Made by a program: the position numbers and the translations under genes
Notes under the pieces: generated by a model
Told to the model about the DNA's origin: nothing
Seen by the model: the letters and a program-made list of their open reading frames with translations, nothing else
Database searches by the model: none
Shown: positions 58,901-64,000 of the stretch, piece after piece
How positions within the stretch are numbered: the first letter of the stretch is position 1
How the letters are laid out: each line of letters begins with the position of its first letter
Origin: Struthio camelus
Taxonomy: Eukaryota > Chordata > Aves > Struthioniformes > Struthionidae
Length of the DNA stretch: 64,000 bases
Reading direction: 5' to 3'
Assembly: GCF_040807025.1 (NCBI RefSeq)
Contig: NC_090956.1
Coordinates: 4,328,517 to 4,392,516, forward strand

Positions 58901-61900
58901 AAAAAATGGTTTGTGACCTGCAAGGCTGGATCTTGAAGGAGGGACCCTGCTCTGGCTGAAACAGGGGTCTGAAACTTGTCCTGAACATCCTGCAGGACCT
59001 CTTCATCCAGCTGGAACTTGAGAGCCTCCGGTAGCTAGTGCAAGTCAGATCATCAGCGTAATGATCCATGATGCAGGGCAAAGAGGAATGCCAAGGAAAC
59101 AAGCCTGTCTGCGAGGCCTGGCAGGTGCCAGTCATATGTCTGACAGATGATAAACCTGCAGGGCTGGTGACACTGATGGGCTGGAGGTGGTTTGAGAGAG
59201 GATGACAGGGTTATCTGGGGAGCGTCAGCTTGTCTCGACTTGCAGGCCAGTTAGATATTACTTTGTGGTACATGCACGTGAATTCCCTCCTAGCCCAAAT
59301 CTTGGAGGGATGGCTGACCAACCTTTCTGCCTGGGCTGCGGGAGTCTTTTTTGGTGGACTGGGTGCTGTGCTCTGCCCTGGCAGATTTTACTGCTGTTAA
59401 CAGCAGCCTTTTAATATGAGAGTATCCTGACTTGGTTTGTTGGAAGGCATTTGCTGTCTCAAAGCAGCCTGAGCTGCAAATGCATCATTCCCTGCCGGAT
59501 ATAGCATGAATTTTTCCTATTAAAGGTCGCAAAGGACAAATGTACCATGTGGTGGAAGGATTTTTTGCTCTAGGGCAGAGATCTTGCTCCACTGGATGCT
59601 GGGAGTCAGAAAGCTCAGGCTAGGAAGCCTGGGCAGGAAGCCGGGTGGGTTGGCGAGGACAGTCTCTCCAAGTCAGTCCTGAACGCGTGGCCCGCTGTCG
59701 TGCGTGGCTGTGTTGTCCAGAAGATGCGAGGAGTTCCTTGCAGCTCATCACTAAAAAGGATGTGGCTCTCTTTATAAGAGCAGATGTGCTCATCATCAAG
59801 GCTTTCAAGAAAGTCGCTCTGCATAGTTAAACATCCCCTGCCACTGTGGACTGCACGGTTTCTCTCCTGCAATGCTGTCAAGTTGCATTTTGGCCAAAGA
59901 AGCGATCCTGTGCTGATCTGTTGCTTTAGCTGCTCTTTGCTGCCTCCCAAGTGCCTTTAAAAGGTGCTTGGGGGAGAGGTGGGAGGCCTAGTCCTGTGTG
60001 CTTGTTCTGCATCTTTATTAGCCTCCCTTACCCGTTTCTTCCAGGTTTTTGGTTGATCCCGTTTATTGCTCTGTCAGCTGGTGCGCTTGGCTTTGAGCAC
60101 CTTTTGCTGCCAGCATCAGTGGGTGCTGGATGCTGGAGACCAGCTGGGACTGGGCAAAGCTGGGATTGCCCTCTGAGCCGGGCTCTGTCTCAGCCGGGCC
60201 ACCTTCTCGGTTCCTGCACTGTGCGGATGCTTCTTGCTTGCCCAAGAGAAGCTTTCACGCGTGTTGATGAGACCTGCCGCTGCCTGGCTTGTTGAAGGAC
60301 GTCTGGATGACCAGAGTAAAGCAGTGGCTGGACAAGGCGCCTTTAGAAACAGGCGGGCAGAAACCGTAGGTGAATTTTAATTGCAGCTGCTGTCAGCCTC
60401 GCGTGCGCTCTGTGAAGGTGCTCGCTGCCGCCGGCTCTCCCGTGCATGGGAGTGCTGTTCTGCGTACGCTCCAGGTTGCTGCAAGAGCTCGCCCTTAATT
60501 CTGGATCCACAAAGACTTTCTTGTTCAGTAACTGTGGATTTCCCCGCGGGGTTTTACAGCCGCAGCTCAGCAAGGGAAACCGTGCATAACAGTTGCATGG
60601 ACGGGAGCCAGCGCGTGTTTCCCTTTATCTCTAACAGGTTTGACGTTTTACGTGTCTCCTTCCAGCTCCCCTCCTTGCCTCCGTTTCACACGCCGCCTTG
60701 CAGAACGCCGCTTCTTTGCCCCAAAGTGCTGATGTGAGGCTCACTTTTTCCAGGTGAAAGCGATTTGTTTTGGTTTCGCTTGTTTTATTTAGAGCAAAAT
60801 GATTCTTGGAAGCGCCAAGCGCGCCCCACAAAAAGCTGCGAGCCGCGGTCTGCGCAAACTGCGCTGAGTCACGGCCTGCGAGTCCTTGACCCAGGATGTG
60901 AGCTGGGCGTGCTGGGGCTAGTCCGTGGAAACTGCTGTTTTCCTAGGACAGAATGACAGCTCTTTAAGCAGGGTTTGGTAGGAAAAGCCCGCAACACTTA
61001 TTTTCCACCAAAATTTGGAAAAATTGCACCGCAGGGAAAATAGGTGGATTTGAGAGACATGGGTGAGGAGTGCAACAGAGGAAAAAGGCGGCGGGAGGGG
61101 GGGAAACCCCCACCAAAACGGAACAAACACACTAGCACGGTCCCCTTCCTGCTTTACAGGCGGCGGTGCTGCCACGTGGGAACGGGTGGCGAAACGCCGC
61201 GCTCATTGGACCCACCGGGCCGCCGAGGCCTCGCTCTCCCTCTGGGCTGCCCCTGGCACGAGCTACAGCCGCCCTGTGGCTCCTGGCGTTCAGATTCACT
61301 GCAAAAAGGTGTTTTCCCGCTGCAGTGAAATCACAGTCTCGGCCAAGAGCTGGCGGAGGGGATGGTGGGAGGGGACCGCGTAAGGGTGATCCTGGGTGGG
61401 AGGATTGGGCAGGGGGTTTTTGGCATGCTGATTAGTCCAGCCTTCCTTTTGGAGATGTTTTTAAGCTTTGTGGCAGACAGGTTGGAGGACTAAAGGCAAA
61501 ATGTTTGCAGGTAGCTTCATGTGAAGCATGAAACATAATCAACGTGCTGCTTTTATATATTATTTGAACTTGCTACCCAAGTGAGCAGCAGGAGCTGGTC
61601 TGACGCACCAGCTGGATGTGGGACTGGCTTTAGGGACGTGGGACACAGGGCTGTCCTTTGGGATAGAGCTGGAGGAGCCCAGCAAGGTAGTGTGTGTTCA
61701 TGCCGGGAAAGCAGACCGCCACTCGGGTGAGGTTTCCGAGGGCCAGCTCTCGCCTTGCTACATGGACCTTTTCTCCTGGCTCCTGTTGCACGTAGGTTGT
61801 GTGGGTTCAACTGGTCACCTGCCGCCTCTCTTGACGCAGAAGCATTGGCTGCTAGTGGTTTTTTAGGCTGATGCTTTTTGGCTGAGCGCTGAGGTTTGTG

Positions 61901-64000
61901 TGTAGTAGCAGGCTTTACGCAGAGATAAGGATGAGCGGTGGCCTGAGGGAAATTGGACAGTCTCCGAATTCTCGTCTGCTCTCATCCCATCCATCCTGCA
62001 TTCTTCCTTTGCCTCCTCGAAGCCTGGCGAGGCCTCCCGGCTCCCCCTTCGCCTCGTGATGGGGTGGATTTGGGGGCTTAACCTGACTTTCTCTGCGTTG
62101 CACCCGCCGCCTGGGATTGCTTTCCGCTTCGAGAAGCCCTTTGCGTTTGTTTTGTCTGCGCCGTTTCTTGGAATGTAATGGGGACAGGAAATTAGTGATG
62201 GACTGATAGAGGACAGGAAGAACGGATAGTGTCGGAGAGGCAGCAAAAAAGCGCAAAGATACTATCAGCTCTAAATTAAAGAGAACTATAAAGCAGTGCT
62301 CGCCTGCTGCTTTCGATAAACCGCCAATTGGGCGCCCTGCTGCAGGTTTGCTTCCTCCAAAAGAAATAATCAAAGGTTTTCCCCACTCCTCCTCCCCAGA
62401 GACGTGGTGCCAAGTCGCTGCCAGAAATTGGAGGTTTTCCTCTGAAGACGCGCAGCCGCCCTTGCAGGCTTTGCCGTGACCGCTTCCCTAGGGCGCTACC
62501 GAGAGTGGGAAAATACTCTGGGTGTCGCTTGGAAGATGGAAAAGTTCCTCTCTCCGGACAAGCCGTGCCCAGGCGCTCCCTAGGTTATTTGTTTCCTCTG
62601 CCTCTGCTAGGAAGAGTGCTTTGGCATGGGTGTAATCAGCGAGAAACATGCTAGAGATGAGCTTGTTGGGTCTGTTAAGCCTAAATATGCTTGTTGCTTC
62701 GGACAGGTAAACTGCAGAATCGGGCACTGAAAGCCAGCTGGATTTTCTGCCGTGCCGATTGTGCGCTCGGGTCTGCCTCCGTCGTGTTACGGCCGGTGGT
62801 GACGGACAGACCTGTTTTGACTCACGGATCCCAAGCTGAGTTTGCAACATTTGCAGTTAGGTAACAAATCTCAAGCATGTGAACTGTACATGCTCGATGT
62901 GGAATCACTGAGTAGTGATAAACACCAGGCTGGAGGATGCCAAATTCACAATCCCGGAGGCTAACATCACTCTGAACTGTCTGAGCAGCTGCCTGTCGTG
63001 TTTGCAGAGCGTGGATGCTGTTCTCAAGAAAGTCCTTTCCTGACCCTCCGGTCCAGGGAGGCACCTGTGTTTGTCTTTTGTTTCTGACCCTGTCCCGGGG
63101 CGGGCGCTTGCGAACACTGAGGGCTTCCTTGTTTTTCACACAATTCTGTTTGCAGAGCAGGTGCCTGCTCTGTCTTACGTCGTTTGCAGAGATGAAATCA
63201 CTTCTTTTCCCTGCCCAAAATAGATTGAAGGGAGGATGGTAGAAAGCTAATGAAGTATTTGTTGTGTGGTTTTTTTTTTTTTTAAGAGAATTGCATTAAA
63301 AGCAGAGACAGGCAATACTTTGCTTTTTTCCCAAATTTACAGAGTTCTGAGGGCAGCTGGAAGTATTTGCAATTGCAGCATTTTGGAAAGAAAAAGCACG
63401 TCTCTTGGCTCTGCTTTGGAATTGGAGTTGCATTGGACAATTAAAAAGTCAAATGACTCTTCTCCCTTCCCAGAAAGAAAAAACTGGAAGTGTTCCTTCT
63501 CTGTCAAGCTGATCCGATCCGATAGGGGCTTGAGTGTCTTCTCTCATCAAGAAACTGTTGTCCGCCAATCGGATCAACTTCAGATGGGTTTTTTTCTTGG
63601 CTTCGCCTCTGGGCTGAGAACTCGAACGGAAAAGCAGCGCTCTGGGGAGGGCTGGGTGCCTGCTGGCGGGGCCAGCTGGGCACAGATGACGGTGGTTCTG
63701 CTTCTTTTTTTTTTTTTTAACCAGCTCTTTGCTTTTCTCCAAGCACTGTCTCCTTTGCCTTCTCCTAACAATTAAGACATTTGGGCTGGGATTGCTTCCA
63801 GACCTTTGTCTCCTGGCTGCGCGCCAGTGTCTGCAAGGGAGAGAGTGCAGCCCGTGTTGGGTCCCACGAGATGGCTCATAACCGAGAGCGTGTTGCGGGC
63901 TGCTCTCCCTCCACTTTGCGCAAATGCGCGTGCTACAGGCTGGCTGGACCTGTGCAGCCACCCAGCTGGGCTCTGCGGTTCCTGACCGGCCCCCTTGGAG

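Larger units (their letters stand above)
49231..64000 (+). other. MAP2K3: MAP2K3 intron 1 (5' part)
   Basis: From the donor at 49231 to the end of the window I see no MAP2K3 exon 2. After the minisatellite the sequence is of mixed composition, with T-runs at 52942-52961 (T20), near 63271 and near 63706. Open frames of 100-170 codons are scattered on both strands without recognisable homology. No RNA gene or young transposon seen. It is inferred to be intron because the donor is in the window and no acceptor with matching coding sequence follows. Confidence 0.55.

Overview
The window is vertebrate nuclear DNA, most likely from a bird. It carries spliced genes with GT-AG introns, CpG-island promoters and AATAAA-type signals. 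The gene order DHRS7B(+) - TMEM11(-) - NATD1(-) - MAP2K3(+) matches the order I know from human 17p11.2. Introns are short, there are no young LINE or SINE insertions, one old CR1-type relic is visible, and GC-rich minisatellites crowd the promoters. This is typical of bird, especially small-chromosome, DNA. Another sauropsid is not excluded and the species cannot be named.

Layout. 1-12.1 kb: DHRS7B, plus strand, six coding exons from a first exon outside the window to the stop at 10686. 12.1-15.2 kb: tail-to-tail spacer. 15.2-24.1 kb: TMEM11, minus strand, two coding exons split by a 7.9-kb intron, with a CpG-island promoter at about 23.5-25.1 kb. 25.1-27.2 kb: spacer. 27.2-43.9 kb: NATD1, minus strand, three coding exons and probably a 3.4-kb 3' UTR. 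43.9-49.2 kb: head-to-head interval between the NATD1 and MAP2K3 promoters. 49.2-64 kb: candidate first coding exon of MAP2K3 and the start of a long first intron; no kinase-domain exon lies in the window.

The genes are not an operon or a pathway. DHRS7B is a peroxisomal/ER short-chain reductase of ether-lipid synthesis. TMEM11 is a mitochondrial membrane protein that shapes cristae. NATD1 is a small GNAT-fold protein. MAP2K3 is a p38-activating kinase. They are neighbours by conserved synteny.

The most unusual content is non-coding. Three unrelated minisatellites lie within 8 kb around the NATD1 and MAP2K3 promoters: a G-rich array of about 47 bp units touching the NATD1 exon 1 donor, an array with a 150-bp period upstream of NATD1, and a 1.5-kb array of 22-23 bp units just inside MAP2K3 intron 1. 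The TMEM11 promoter holds four ACTACA-core motifs resembling ZNF143/THAP11 sites. The long proline-rich reading frames in the repeats and CpG islands are by-products of composition. I found no CRISPR array, operon, phage or other prokaryote-type system, and no convincing new protein-coding system.
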